This document shows, in pieces, positions 44,708 to 53,741 of a DNA stretch of 57,543 nt (positions are counted from its first letter, which is position 1; every line of letters begins with the position of its first letter). The DNA comes from Rhodanobacter sp. (GTDB lineage Bacteria; Pseudomonadota; Gammaproteobacteria; Xanthomonadales; Rhodanobacteraceae), in the NCBI GenBank assembly GCA_004322005.1, contig SCRF01000041.1, positions 1-57,543 of the forward strand, given 5' to 3'. The notes beneath the pieces are model-generated. The model made no database searches. It was given only the letters and a program-made list of their open reading frames with translations, and was not told where the DNA came from. Position numbers and translations under genes: made by a program.

Positions 44708-45913
44708 ATGCACCACGCCGCCGATATCCTGCTGACCCTGTTCATCATCTTCGTCGCCGCGCAGATCGGTGCCGAGATCGCCCAGCGCCTGAAACTTCCC
44801 GGCGTGGTCGGCGAGATCGCCGCCGGCGGCGTGGTCGGCCCGTCGCTGCTGGGCTGGCTCACTCCCGCACAGATCCTGCCCGGCACGCCGCTGGACGTGC
44901 TGGCCGAGATCGGCGTGGTGCTGCTGCTGTTTTCGGTCGGCCTGGAAACGCGGCTGGACGACCTGAAAAAGGTCGGCAAGAACGCCTTTCTGGTCGGTGT
45001 GCTCGGCGTCATCGTGCCCTTTGCCGCGGGCGCGCTGTGGGCGCATGGCGAAGGCTTCGAGTGGGTCAAATCGCTGTTCGTCGCCGCCGCGTTCGTGGCC
45101 ACCTCGGCCGGCATCACCGCGCGCGTGCTGCAGGAACTGGGCGTGCTGCAGCGGACCGAGAGCCGGGTAATCCTGGGCGCCGCAGTGATCGACGACATCC
45201 TCGCGATGCTGCTGCTGGGCGTGGTCTCCTCGTTGCAGGGCGGCGGCACGCCGGACCTGCAATCGCTGCTGCTGACGCTGGCCGGCGCGATCGGTTTCGT
45301 CGCCATCATCGGCTGGGGCGGTACCCAGGTGATGCGCCGCGGCTCCAGCTGGCTGGAGGCACCGATCAGCCCGCACTCGGCACTGAGCGTGGTGCTGGCG
45401 ATCTGCCTCGGCCTGGCGTGGCTGTCCACCCGCTTCGGCCTGGCCGCGATCATCGGCGCGTTCCTGGCCGGCCTGATCGCCTCGGAAACCCGCCAGCGCG
45501 ATCAGCTGGAGCACCAGACGATGCCGTTGCTCGCCTTCATCACGCCGTTCTTCTTCGTGGTGACCGGTGCCAAGGTGAACCTCGGTGAGCTGGCCCATGT
45601 CGACGCGCTGGTGATGCTGGCGATCGTTACCGCGATCGCCATCGTCTCCAAGCTGGCCGGCGGCTTTCTCGGCGCCTTGTCGCTGGGTCGGCGCAGCGCC
45701 ACCATCGTCGGCTTCGGCATGGTGCCGCGCGGCGAAGTGGGCGTGGTGATCGCCAGCCTCGGCCTGGCCGCCGGGGTGTTCAACGAGCGCATCTATGCCG
45801 TGATCGTGGCAATGTCGCTGCTCACCGCGATGGTCACCCCGCCGGTGCTGGCCTGGCTGCTCCGACGTGATGTCCCCGCGGTCGAACCCGGGCCCGCCAG
45901 CAACTCCGACTGA
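44708..45913 (+). CDS. CPA2-family cation:proton antiporter (Kef/NapA type)
   Basis: Membrane-embedded exchanger of 401 residues with about 12 segments. It has LPGVVGEIAAGGVVGPSLLG in the first third, EIGVVLLLFSVGLETRLDDL, the ATSAGITARVLQELGVLQ unwound-helix region, the acidic VILGAAVIDDILAMLLLG (the transport aspartates) and VGFGMVPRGEVGVVIASLGL. No C-terminal TrkA/RCK domain is present, so it resembles NapA/KefB-core proteins; Na+ or K+ cannot be told apart. It follows nhaD closely on the same strand and may be co-transcribed. Confidence 0.93.
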   Translation: MHHAADILLTLFIIFVAAQIGAEIAQRLKLPGVVGEIAAGGVVGPSLLGWLTPAQILPGTPLDVLAEIGVVLLLFSVGLETRLDDLKKVGKNAFLVGVLGVIVPFAAGALWAHGEGFEWVKSLFVAAAFVATSAGITARVLQELGVLQRTESRVILGAAVIDDILAMLLLGVVSSLQGGGTPDLQSLLLTLAGAIGFVAIIGWGGTQVMRRGSSWLEAPISPHSALSVVLAICLGLAWLSTRFGLAAIIGAFLAGLIASETRQRDQLEHQTMPLLAFITPFFFVVTGAKVNLGELAHVDALVMLAIVTAIAIVSKLAGGFLGALSLGRRSATIVGFGMVPRGEVGVVIASLGLAAGVFNERIYAVIVAMSLLTAMVTPPVLAWLLRRDVPAVEPGPASNSD

Positions 45914-46033
45914 CCGAGCGCAACCCGCGGCCGTGTTGCTGACCAGGTCCGCATCCACCAGCGCGCTCTTTACCTGCCTTTCAGCCCGCCGGCGCAATGT
46001 GGCGTTGTGTCCCACCACTCAAGGAGCTACCGC

Positions 46034-46486
46034 ATGAAAGCACCACTCCTCCCGCTCGTCGCGATCCTGGCACTGGCGGTCGCACCGCTGGCGCAGGCGC
46101 AGTCCTCGCGCGGCGTATTGATGCGATCGGACGGCATTTATCTGCGCTGTGACCAGTGCGGCACGGTGGAACGCATCGAGCACAATGTCACCGGGGGGCG
46201 CAATCACGGCACCGCCGGCGCGATCCTCGGCGCCGTCGCCGGCGGCGTGCTCGGCCATCAGGTCGGCAAAGGCAAGGGCAAGGAACTGGCAACGGTCGGT
46301 GGCGCGGTCGGCGGCGGTTTTGCCGGCCATGCCATCGGCACCGGCGGCGGCAGCGAAAGCTGGACCATCCGCCTGAAAATGGGCGACGGCAACTACAGCA
46401 ACATCCAGGTGAAAGACGCCAGCGACATCCGCGAAGGCGATGTCGTGCAGGTCGACGCAAACGGAAACATCACACGGATTCGCTGA
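46034..46486 (+). CDS. glycine-zipper envelope protein (SlyB/17-kDa-antigen-like)
   Basis: 150 residues. A signal peptide (MKAPLLPLVAILALAVAPLA, cleaved after AQA) has no lipobox cysteine. The middle is a glycine-zipper two-helix domain (HGTAGAILGAVAGGVLGHQV and TVGGAVGGGFAGHAIGTGGG), preceded by a CDQCG motif. The C-terminal segment SESWTIRLKMGDGNYSNIQV to ITRIR matches the small beta domain of such proteins. Probably periplasmic or outer-membrane associated. An AAGGAG element sets the start; an ATG nine codons upstream is in the leader. Confidence 0.85.
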   Translation: MKAPLLPLVAILALAVAPLAQAQSSRGVLMRSDGIYLRCDQCGTVERIEHNVTGGRNHGTAGAILGAVAGGVLGHQVGKGKGKELATVGGAVGGGFAGHAIGTGGGSESWTIRLKMGDGNYSNIQVKDASDIREGDVVQVDANGNITRIR

Positions 46487-46492
46487 GCGGTG

Positions 46493-46540
46493 CCGGAGAC
46501 CGGTTCCTTGCCGTCAGTAGGCGTCAGGAACCGTATCCGG
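46493..46540. terminator. interrupted inverted repeat between convergent genes
   Basis: CCGG, CGGTTCCT and, 17 nt later, AGGAACCG and CCGG form an interrupted stem spanning the gap and the last codons of the gene at 46514. It probably ends both converging transcripts. No T-run. Confidence 0.4.
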
Positions 46541-46693
46541 CGACCAGCACCTGAGCTGCGAGTGAACCTCTTCGATCTGCAGGGTGGCGATCAGCTTGTC
46601 GGCTTCGCGACGCGTCGTGAACAACATCACGGGTTCGTCGGCCTCGGTGTCGTACACCACGTAGCCATCGCCTGCGTTGCGGACTTCGAGCAT
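46514..46693 (-). CDS. 59-residue protein of unknown function, paralogue A
   Basis: Small soluble protein MLEVRNAGDGYVVYDTEADE…, with a likely beta-hairpin start, a PVMLFTTRREADKLIATLQI helix, and an LRCWSPDTVP end. It is 36/59 identical to the protein at 47607 and of equal length, which supports the start at MLEV rather than the longer frame from 46747. The family is not recognised. It may be cytosolic; no signal peptide. Confidence 0.75.
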   Translation of the reverse strand: MLEVRNAGDGYVVYDTEADEPVMLFTTRREADKLIATLQIEEVHSQLRCWSPDTVPDAY

Positions 46694-46869
46694 TTCCACG
46701 GCCTCATGATGGCGAACAAGTGTCCCGCGCGTGCGGTCCATTGACATTCCGACGTCAGCATCCTGCCGACCTGTTCAGGACGCGGGCCGGAGACGGGTTT
46801 ATGCGTGCCTATTGACCCGGGCGGTTAAATGGTGACACCTTTTCTTCCATCGGCCATGTAGGAGGCGAC

Positions 46870-47307
46870 ATGCGACAGCACCTTGCAGCAAAGGGTTTGT
46901 GCGTGCTGATGGCCTGCGGGCTGACCACGATCGCCGTTGCCCAGTCGACCCGTTCCAGTGTGGAAAAACGGATTCAGGCGCTGGAGGCACGAGTTACCGC
47001 ACTCGAACAGCGCGAGGCTTCGTCCCACCCAGCCAGCCCACCCGCCGCGGCCCTGTCCAAGCAGACCGCAGTGCCGGCCACACGCCCGATGCCACCGCCG
47101 GCCGCTGCGCAGACATCAACTGCCCACCCGGCGGTGCTGGCGAACTGGTCCGCCCTGCATCGCGGCATGTCGCAGCGCCAGGTCGGCGATGTGCTCGGCA
47201 TGCCTGACAGCAAGCAGGTGCGGCCGATGACCGAAGTCTGGTTCTACCCCGGCGACCGTACCGTGCTGTTCGACCGCAACGGCAAGCTGGACAGCTGGAC
47301 GCATTGA
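46870..47307 (+). CDS. secreted BamE/OmlA-like small protein with coiled coil
   Basis: 145 residues. A signal peptide (MRQHLAAKGLCVLMACGLTT, cleaved after AVA) leads into a short coiled coil (SSVEKRIQALEARVTALEQR) and a Pro/Ala-rich linker. A C-terminal SmpA/OmlA-like domain follows: WSALHRGMSQRQVGDVLGMP, EVWFYPGDRTVLFDRNGKLD and SW near the end. No lipobox, so probably periplasmic. BamE-type domains bind other envelope proteins; the partner here is unknown. It lies between the two 59-residue paralogues. Confidence 0.8.
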   Translation: MRQHLAAKGLCVLMACGLTTIAVAQSTRSSVEKRIQALEARVTALEQREASSHPASPPAAALSKQTAVPATRPMPPPAAAQTSTAHPAVLANWSALHRGMSQRQVGDVLGMPDSKQVRPMTEVWFYPGDRTVLFDRNGKLDSWTH

Positions 47308-47416
47308 CCGAGTCAGCGGTACGGCAACGGTACCGAACGACTTTCGTGCCAGGCCCGGGATCGGAACCCGGCGTTTTGCCGGCATCCAACAAACCACTCA
47401 CCGGCCCGGCCAGCGA

Positions 47417-47444
47417 CCGGACAGGCAAGTCCGGCGCCGTTTTT
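47417..47444 (+). terminator. possible intrinsic terminator after the BamE-like gene
   Basis: CCGGAC-AGGCAA-GTCCGG followed after 5 nt by TTTTT, about 110 bp downstream of the BamE-like gene. The gap between stem and T-run makes it a weak example. The rest of 47308-47606 shows only a short CCAGACC/GGTCTGG hairpin and no gene. Confidence 0.4.
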
Positions 47445-47606
47445 CACGCACGAGAGCCCACCGCTGATCGGCCGTTCAGCAACACAAAGGCATGATAGCC
47501 AGACCCGGAGGTCTGGACCGAACCGAAAGCTGTCAGGCGATAGCCGACGCTGCAACGTCTGGCGGAACCGACGAACCGGGCACCTCCACTGCGCAGGAGT
47601 CCGGTC

Positions 47607-47786
47607 ATGCTTGAAGTGCGAAGGAGAAACAACGGCTTTCTGGTCTACGACACCGACGCCGGCGAACCGGTGGTGCTCTTCACGACCCGTGAAGAAGCAG
47701 ACGAACTGATCGAGTCGCTGCAGATTCAGGAACAGCGTGCCCAGCTGAGGCGGTGGTCCGTCGACGCCGTGCCAAGCGTGCATTGA
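47607..47786 (+). CDS. 59-residue protein of unknown function, paralogue B
   Basis: MLEVRRRNNGFLVYDTDAGE followed by PVVLFTTREEADELIESLQI and LRRWSVDAVP, a close paralogue (36/59 identical) of the protein at 46514. An AGGAG element lies 8 nt upstream of the ATG. No signal peptide or membrane segment. The conserved VYDT…EPV.LFTTR.EAD.LI…LQI…QLR.WS pattern defines the pair. Confidence 0.75.
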   Translation: MLEVRRRNNGFLVYDTDAGEPVVLFTTREEADELIESLQIQEQRAQLRRWSVDAVPSVH

Positions 47787-47810
47787 TCGCTGTCGCCCTG
47801 ACGGCTGATA

Positions 47811-47900
47811 TGGCGGAGAGAGTGGGATTCGAACCCACGGAAGGTTTGACCCTTCGCCGGTTTTCAAGACCGGTGCCTTAAACCGCTCGGCCATCTCTCC
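47811..47900 (-). tRNA. tRNA-Ser(UGA)
   Basis: On the minus strand this folds with acceptor GGAGAGA/TCTCTCC, discriminator G and encoded CCA, anticodon loop CTTGAAA (anticodon UGA), a long variable arm and T-loop GGTTCGAATCC. 90 nt. It lies downstream of serS on the same strand. Confidence 0.97.
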
Positions 47901-47957
47901 AGAAATCGTGGTCCTGCCGAAGGCGCGCGTTGCGCGCCACTACGGCGGCGCAGTTTA

Positions 47958-49648
<1,691 letters not shown>

Positions 49649-49722
49649 TTATCGCCGCCGGGCGGCAATCGCCGCAATGAATGCCGGGCCGCGCGATTCC
49701 GCAGCCCGGCCTGTCGCCCGGC

Positions 49723-50301
49723 TCAATGCGCCTGCTGACGCTCGCCGCGACCCAGCCACCAGGCCATCGCCGCACCGGCGATCAGCCAGCCGATCAATTG
49801 CTCGACCAGCGCGGCCTGGATCAGGCTGGTCGGAAAGCGGTACCAGTTCCAGTACGGCACCAGCGTGCTCAACCAGGCGAATGACACAGCGACGGCCGCC
49901 ACCGCGATGCGCCGCCGGAAGCCCGGCCCGGCCAATCCCATCATGAACGCCAACCCCAGTGCGCCGAGCGTGTCGGACGCCCATTGCCGCCCGATCTGCG
50001 GCCCCATCCTGGTCATGTCCGTGCCTTGCGGCTGGTACACCACCCAGGCGTAGGGCGAGCGTATGGCCTTTTGCGCATAGGCGATGACCTGCGCCGGGTC
50101 CTTGCGTGTCTTCGGATCCAGCGCGGGCAGCACATAGACACCGGCGTGTTCGCCGAGCCCTTGATGCAGGCTGCTCAGCACCACGTTCTCGTCGGCCGGC
50201 AGCTTGAAGCCCACCTGGCCCAGCCCCAGCATCATGTGCGCCGCCACGCCCCAGATGAACATCACGATGCCACCGATCAATCCGGCCACCAATACACGCA
50301 T
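49723..50301 (-). CDS. membrane protein of unknown function
   Basis: 192 residues with an N-terminal segment (MRVLVAGLIGGIVMFIWGVA) and three further segments in the second half (GALGLAFMMGLAGPGF, IAVAAVAVSFAWLSTLVPYW and LIGWLIAGAAMAWWLG). A soluble loop of about 70 residues between them probably faces the periplasm. The start follows GAGGG; the longer frame from 50358 is not supported. I do not recognise the family. It lies upstream of serS on the same strand with 107 bp between. Confidence 0.75.
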   Translation of the reverse strand: MRVLVAGLIGGIVMFIWGVAAHMMLGLGQVGFKLPADENVVLSSLHQGLGEHAGVYVLPALDPKTRKDPAQVIAYAQKAIRSPYAWVVYQPQGTDMTRMGPQIGRQWASDTLGALGLAFMMGLAGPGFRRRIAVAAVAVSFAWLSTLVPYWNWYRFPTSLIQAALVEQLIGWLIAGAAMAWWLGRGERQQAH

Positions 50302-50367
50302 GCTTCGCCCCTCCCTCGTTAGCGATGCAATGTATGCTGCATCGTGCCGTACAGGCAAGGGCGAACC

Positions 50368-50386
50368 TGATTAGTGTCGAGTTTCA
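50368..50386. repeat. diverged copy of the terminal repeat of the 117-bp element
   Basis: TGATTAGTGTCGAGTTTCA is 16/19 identical to the left terminal repeat at 26893, also preceded by ACC. The partner end was not found, so this is a relic. Confidence 0.6.
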
Positions 50387-50412
50387 GTGCAGAGCGCAGC
50401 ACTTTCCACCCG

Positions 50413-50512
50413 TTCGCCCTGAGCGTAGCGTAGCGAAGTCGAAGGGCAGCCCTTCGACTTCGGCCCTTCGGGCCTACGCCTGTCCTGAGCTCACCGAAGG
50501 GCTCAGGGCGAA
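50413..50512. repeat. 100-bp nested palindrome (dispersed repeat)
   Basis: TTCGCCCTGAGC and GCTCAGGGCGAA form the outer pair; GAAGTCGAAGGG-CAG-CCCTTCGACTTC forms an inner 12-bp stem. It resembles a dispersed repeat seen in many proteobacteria. Together with 50368-50386 it fills most of the 320-bp gap between the two membrane-protein genes; nothing else was recognised there. Confidence 0.85.
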
Positions 50513-50621
50513 TGCAGTAGCCGCCGATGCCTGCCCCACAGTGGGGCTGCGGATCCGATGCCCAGCACTAGCATAGTGATCGAAGCATGTCCGTCCACCT
50601 CCCATGAAAGGACCAACACGC

Positions 50622-51413
50622 ATGAATACAACGATCGATCGTTCCGCACCCCACCGCACGCTGCATCGCTGGGCGTTGTCGGTGACATGTATCGGCATCG
50701 CGCTCGGTGTGCTGGCGGTGCTTGCGGTGGTGCTGCCCGGGCCGGCTTATCGTTACGGGCTCATCGGCTTGAGCACCGCCTTCGGCGCGATTCGCATCGG
50801 TGCGATGGGCGGTCTCGCCGCCGGGGCCATCTCGCTGGTGGCGATCGCGCTGACGCTGTTCGCACGCCATCGCCGCTATGCCCTCTATGCGATCGTCGGC
50901 CTGCTGCTGGGCGCGTTCGCTTTCGTGCCACCGTGGCTGCTTGTAAGAAAGGCCCGGTCGCTGCCGGCGATTCACGACATCAGCACCGATACCGTCCACC
51001 CGCCCCAGTTCCAGGCCATCTTGCCGTTGCGCGCAAAGGCGCCCAATTCGCCGGTCTACGGCGGTGCCGAGGTTGCCGCCAAACAACATGCGGCCTACCC
51101 CGATATCCGGCCGCTGCATCTGGCGCATCCCGCCGCCGAGGTGCTGGCCGCCGCGCACGAGGTCGCCCTGGCCATGGGTTGGCGGATCGTGGCGGAGCAA
51201 GCCGATGCCGGGCGGCTGGAAGCCACCGCGACCACGCGCTGGTTCGGCTTCAAGGATGACGTCGTGATCAGGGTGCGTCCCGAGGGCAACGGGTCGCGTC
51301 TGGATATCCGCTCGGAGTCGCGCCTGGGCGGAAGCGACGTGGGCGCCAATGCGGCGCGCATTCGCCGCTTTACCGCCCGACTGCAGCATCGGCTTGGCCG
51401 CGCCGGAACCTGA
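50622..51413 (+). CDS. DUF1499 membrane protein
   Basis: 263 residues. The N-terminal third has three hydrophobic segments (WALSVTCIGIALGVLAVLAV, MGGLAAGAISLVAIALTLF and YALYAIVGLLLGAFAFVPPW). The C-terminal domain (about 115-255) matches DUF1499, with the pattern IHDISTDTVHPPQF, YPDIRPLHL, VALAMGWRIVAEQADAGRLE, FGFKDDVVIRVRPEGNGSRL, DIRSESRLGGSDVGANAARI and RF. Function unknown. The start MNTTIDR is preceded by AAAGGA; an ATG six codons earlier is possible. It converges on rarA. Confidence 0.83.
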   Translation: MNTTIDRSAPHRTLHRWALSVTCIGIALGVLAVLAVVLPGPAYRYGLIGLSTAFGAIRIGAMGGLAAGAISLVAIALTLFARHRRYALYAIVGLLLGAFAFVPPWLLVRKARSLPAIHDISTDTVHPPQFQAILPLRAKAPNSPVYGGAEVAAKQHAAYPDIRPLHLAHPAAEVLAAAHEVALAMGWRIVAEQADAGRLEATATTRWFGFKDDVVIRVRPEGNGSRLDIRSESRLGGSDVGANAARIRRFTARLQHRLGRAGT

Positions 51414-51438
51414 TCGGCCCGTGCCGGCGGGATCGCAC

Positions 51439-52794
51439 TCATGACCGTGCGGCGGGATCCCGCCGCGCACGGCTGCGGCTGCTGCGCAAGGCGTCGAGCT
51501 TTTCCTTGAGCTGGATTTCCAGCCCGCGTTCGACCGGCTCGTAAAACACGCTGCCGGCCAGCGCGTCGGGCAGGCATTGCTGGTCGAGTGCGATGCCGCC
51601 TTCGGCATCGTGGTCGTACTGGTAGCCCTTGCCGTAGCCGAGGTCTTTCATCAACCTGGTCGGCGCGTTGCGCAGGTGCATCGGCACCTCCAGCGTGCCG
51701 CCTTCGCGGATCGCGGCGCGCGCCGTGTTGTAGGCCATGTAGGCCGCATTGCTCTTGGGCGCGATCGCCAGCCAGATCGCCAGTTGCGCCAGCCCCAGCT
51801 CGCCTTCGGGACTGCCCAGGCGCTCGTAGGTATCCCACGCATCCAGCGCCATGCGCCACGCGCGCGGTTCGGCCAGGCCGACGTCCTCCACCGCCATGCG
51901 CGTCATGCGCCGGGCCAGGTACAGCGGGTCTACGCCGCCGTCGAGCATGCGGCACAACCAGTACACCGCGGCATCGGGGTCGGACGAGCGCACCGACTTG
52001 TGCAGCGCCGAGATCTGGTCGTAGAACTGCTCGCCCATCTTGTCGAAGCGGCGGGTGCGGTCGGCCAGCACCTGGCTCAGTGTGGCGTTGTCGATGACGT
52101 GGTCGCCGGCCAGCTCGGCGGCGATTTCCAGCAGGGTCAGCGCGCGGCGCACGTCGCCGTCGGCAGCCTGGGCGATCGAGTCCAGTGCCTCGTCGCCCAC
52201 CTGCAGCTGCAATTCGCCAAGGCCGCGTTCGGCATCGGCCAGGGCGCGCCTCAGCGCGGCGATGATGTCGTCGGTCGAAAGCGGCTCCAGCACGTGCACG
52301 CGACAGCGCGACAGCAGCGCGGAGTTCAGCTCGAACGAGGGGTTTTCGGTGGTCGCGCCGATGAACAGGATCACGCCCTTTTCGATGTGTGGCAGGAACG
52401 CATCCTGCTGGGTCTTGTTGAAGCGGTGCACCTCGTCGACGAACAACACGGTGCGCCGGCCCTGCGCAAAATTTATTTCGGCTTCAGCCAGCGCCTTGCG
52501 CACGTCGGGCAGCCCGGACAGCACCGCCGAGATCGCGCGGAAATCCGCATCGGCGTAGCGCGCCACCAGCAGCGCCAGCGTGGTCTTGCCGCAACCAGGC
52601 GGCCCCCACAGCACCATCGAGTGGATCTTGCCGGCCTCCAGTGCGCGGCGCAGTGCCTTGTCGGGTCCGACCAGGCGCTGCTGGCCGACGATCTCGTCGA
52701 GGCTGCGCGGGCGCATGCGCTCGGCCAGCGGCTTGAGCGCGTCGGAGTGGTTACCGGCAAACAGGTCCGCGGGAGGGGAGTGGCTGCGTGACAT
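51439..52794 (-). CDS. rarA: replication-associated recombination protein RarA (MgsA)
   Basis: AAA+ ATPase that acts at stalled forks, related to clamp-loader and Holliday-junction helicase subunits. The 451-residue product has Walker A GPPGCGKT at residues 64-71, Walker B TVLFVDEVHRFNKTQQD, sensor 1 FIGATTENPSFELNSALLSR with the arginine finger, and the C-terminal tetramerisation domain containing YDQISALHKSVRSSDPDAAV, RMAVEDVGLA and LGYGKGYQYDHD. Start MSRSHSPPADLF. It follows lolA by 123 bp on the same strand, a pairing common in gammaproteobacteria. Confidence 0.97.
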   Translation of the reverse strand: MSRSHSPPADLFAGNHSDALKPLAERMRPRSLDEIVGQQRLVGPDKALRRALEAGKIHSMVLWGPPGCGKTTLALLVARYADADFRAISAVLSGLPDVRKALAEAEINFAQGRRTVLFVDEVHRFNKTQQDAFLPHIEKGVILFIGATTENPSFELNSALLSRCRVHVLEPLSTDDIIAALRRALADAERGLGELQLQVGDEALDSIAQAADGDVRRALTLLEIAAELAGDHVIDNATLSQVLADRTRRFDKMGEQFYDQISALHKSVRSSDPDAAVYWLCRMLDGGVDPLYLARRMTRMAVEDVGLAEPRAWRMALDAWDTYERLGSPEGELGLAQLAIWLAIAPKSNAAYMAYNTARAAIREGGTLEVPMHLRNAPTRLMKDLGYGKGYQYDHDAEGGIALDQQCLPDALAGSVFYEPVERGLEIQLKEKLDALRSSRSRARRDPAARS

Positions 52795-52917
52795 GGGCGC
52801 ATGATAGCGCGGCGGGCCTCCTCGCCCGGCCCCCGTTTCCCTTGCGCCGGCGGGTGCCATCGGACGGCCGCCCCGCGCTTTCGCCTCGCGGCGAAGCCGC
52901 CGCGAAGGGTTGGGGCG

Positions 52918-53583
52918 TCAGTTTTTCAGCGGCTGGGTGCTCATCACCGGCACGTCGCCGATCACGTCGGCACCCGGCGGCGGCACGAAGTTGAAGGTCG
53001 CCGGCGGGATCGCCACGTTGCGCCGCCAACCGGAAAACCGAATGTCGGTGGTGGAGCCGAGCTGGTCGCGGAACCGCATGCGGGCCAGACCGTTTGCGTC
53101 GAAACCCATCTCGACGTAATCGAACTGCGGATCCTTCGCGGTGGAGGTCAGCCGCAGCCACTGCAGGCCACCACGCTCGCCCTGCTCGCTGACCTTGAAC
53201 TGCCGGTCCAACTGCTTGACGTCGGTCAGCACGGTGAGCGGGCTGTGCGCCTCCTGGTTGCTCTGCACGCGCACGGTGACCTGCTCCAGCTCCGGGTCGT
53301 ACATCCAGACCCGGCTGCCGTCGGCGACGATGGTCTGCTTGTACGGCGCCAGCGTGTCCCAGCGGAACTGCCGCGGCGCCTGCAGCACCAGCGTGCCGGA
53401 ACTGGTCTTGCTGACGTTGCCGTTGACGTCGGTCAGCGTCTGGCTGAAATCGCCGGTGAGCGAATGCAGGCCGTCGGCGAAGGCATCCAGCCGCGCACGC
53501 GCCGGCCCGGTGGCGGCATGCACCATGGCATTCAGCGAGAACGTCAGCAACAGGGCGGACAAGGCAGGCATCAGGCGTTTCAT
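52918..53583 (-). CDS. lolA: outer-membrane lipoprotein carrier protein LolA
   Basis: Periplasmic chaperone that carries lipoproteins from LolCDE to LolB. The 221-residue precursor has a signal peptide (MKRLMPALSALLLTFSLNAM, cleaved near VHA). The mature domain contains the LolA pattern: DGLHSLTGDFSQTLTDVNGN, GTLVLQAPRQFRWDTLAPYK, IVADGSRVWMYDPELEQVTV and the hydrophobic-cavity strands to FNFVPPPGADVIGD. It follows ftsK, with a REP-like element between, and precedes rarA, the usual ftsK-lolA-rarA order. Confidence 0.96.
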   Translation of the reverse strand: MKRLMPALSALLLTFSLNAMVHAATGPARARLDAFADGLHSLTGDFSQTLTDVNGNVSKTSSGTLVLQAPRQFRWDTLAPYKQTIVADGSRVWMYDPELEQVTVRVQSNQEAHSPLTVLTDVKQLDRQFKVSEQGERGGLQWLRLTSTAKDPQFDYVEMGFDANGLARMRFRDQLGSTTDIRFSGWRRNVAIPPATFNFVPPPGADVIGDVPVMSTQPLKN

Positions 53584-53650
53584 CAGGCTTTCCGAAATGG
53601 CAAGGGCAATGAGAATGAATTGTGGACAGCACTGGCTTAACGGATCGTGT

Positions 53651-53727
53651 GTAGGAGCGCACCCTGTGCGCGAATGCTCTTTGCCGGTGCATGAACAAAA
53701 GCATTCGCGCACAGGGTGCGCTCCTAC
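53651..53727. repeat. REP-like paired palindrome 6
   Basis: GTAGGAGCGCACCCTGTGCG at 53651 with an exact inverted copy ending CTCCTAC at 53727, and AATGCTCTT/AAAAGCATT inside (77 bp). It lies in the ftsK-lolA gap, 14 bp beyond the ftsK stop. Confidence 0.95.
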
Positions 53728-53741
53728 ACGCGCCAGCCGTG

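Noticed and set aside
43223..46018. 931-codon open frame antisense to nhaD and the CPA2 antiporter
   Set aside because: Runs across two genes on the other strand and the gap between them; His/Gln/Arg/Gly-rich composition typical of shadow frames.
47445..47606. Possible cyclic-di-GMP (GEMM) riboswitch before the 59-residue paralogue
   Set aside because: An ACAAAGGCA-like start is present, but the conserved GGGACGCAAAGCC core and the tetraloop-receptor pairing are absent.
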